A stretch of DNA of 6,575 bases from Betaproteobacteria bacterium. Lineage in GTDB: Bacteria > Pseudomonadota > Gammaproteobacteria > Burkholderiales > Rhodocyclaceae. Shown in pieces: positions 5,763-6,575 of this stretch. A model generated the notes under the pieces. The model was not told where the DNA came from. It was given only the letters and a program-made list of their open reading frames with translations, and ran no database searches. Each line of letters starts with the position of its first letter. Position 1 is the first letter of the stretch. The stretch is taken from assembly GCA_016880375.1 (NCBI GenBank), contig JAEHDO010000433.1:1-6575 (forward strand). Reading direction: 5' to 3'. The translations under genes were made by a program, and so were the position numbers.

Positions 5763-5790
5763 CTTGAAAACCCCTGCATCAGCCCCATTT
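5763..5790 (+). promoter_or_regulatory. Sigma-32 (RpoH) heat-shock promoter of clpB
   Basis: CTTGAAA (5763-5769) and CCCCATTT (5783-5790) match the RpoH -35 and -10 consensus (CTTGAAA and CCCCATNT) with an allowed 13-nt spacer. Transcription would start near 5797, leaving a leader of about 25 nt before the clpB ATG at 5823. A GCGGCCGC palindrome (5756-5763) abuts the -35. Promoter type, position and downstream gene all agree. Confidence 0.88.
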
Positions 5791-5822
5791 ACCCTCAAGA
5801 CACCGTTTTCCGGAAGAAAATC

Positions 5823-6575
<753 letters not shown>

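Noticed and set aside
5770..5790. A PhaR-type operator (CTGC with spaced GCAG) for the phasin gene near CTGCATCAGC
   Set aside because: The second half-site GCAG is missing, and the sequence lies inside the RpoH promoter spacer.

Overview
The window looks like chromosomal DNA from a GC-rich, PHA-accumulating betaproteobacterium. Rhodocyclales-type relatives (Azoarcus, Thauera, Dechloromonas, Accumulibacter) are my best guess, inferred from protein character, the mobB-moeA-moaD-moaE / phasin / clpB neighbourhood and codon use; no rRNA or other decisive marker is present. I see no IS element, phage gene, tRNA or CRISPR array. Coding density is very high.

Region 1 (1-5157, + strand) is a tight run of genes that reads as one operon. 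It starts inside a YoaA/DinG-type DNA helicase (5' end outside the window). An uncharacterised protein with the hallmarks of a circularly permuted ATP-grasp enzyme follows (11-nt overlap). Then come mobB (4-nt overlap), moeA (4-nt overlap), moaD (4-nt gap) and moaE (118-nt gap). MoaD and MoaE form molybdopterin synthase, which puts the dithiolene sulfurs on the pterin. MoeA inserts molybdenum. MobB is the GTP-binding accessory of the dinucleotide-attachment step. The ATP-grasp protein has no known place in this pathway.

Two spots inside this operon are unusual. The mobB/moeA junction lies in a REP-like palindromic repeat that supplies the last ~17 codons of mobB and the first possible start codon of moeA. 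The moaD-moaE gap holds three consecutive stem-loops, the last a perfect 10-bp inverted repeat covering the moaE Shine-Dalgarno and the first base of its ATG. The same gap is also open as a 38-codon reading frame that ends in a TGATG overlap with moaE.

Region 2 (5150-5703): a 16-bp stem-loop containing the moaE stop codon separates moaE from a convergent phasin gene on the minus strand and can serve both as transcript end.

Region 3 (5704-6575): a 119-bp divergent intergenic region carries a near-perfect sigma-32 heat-shock promoter for clpB, whose first 251 codons fill the rest of the window.
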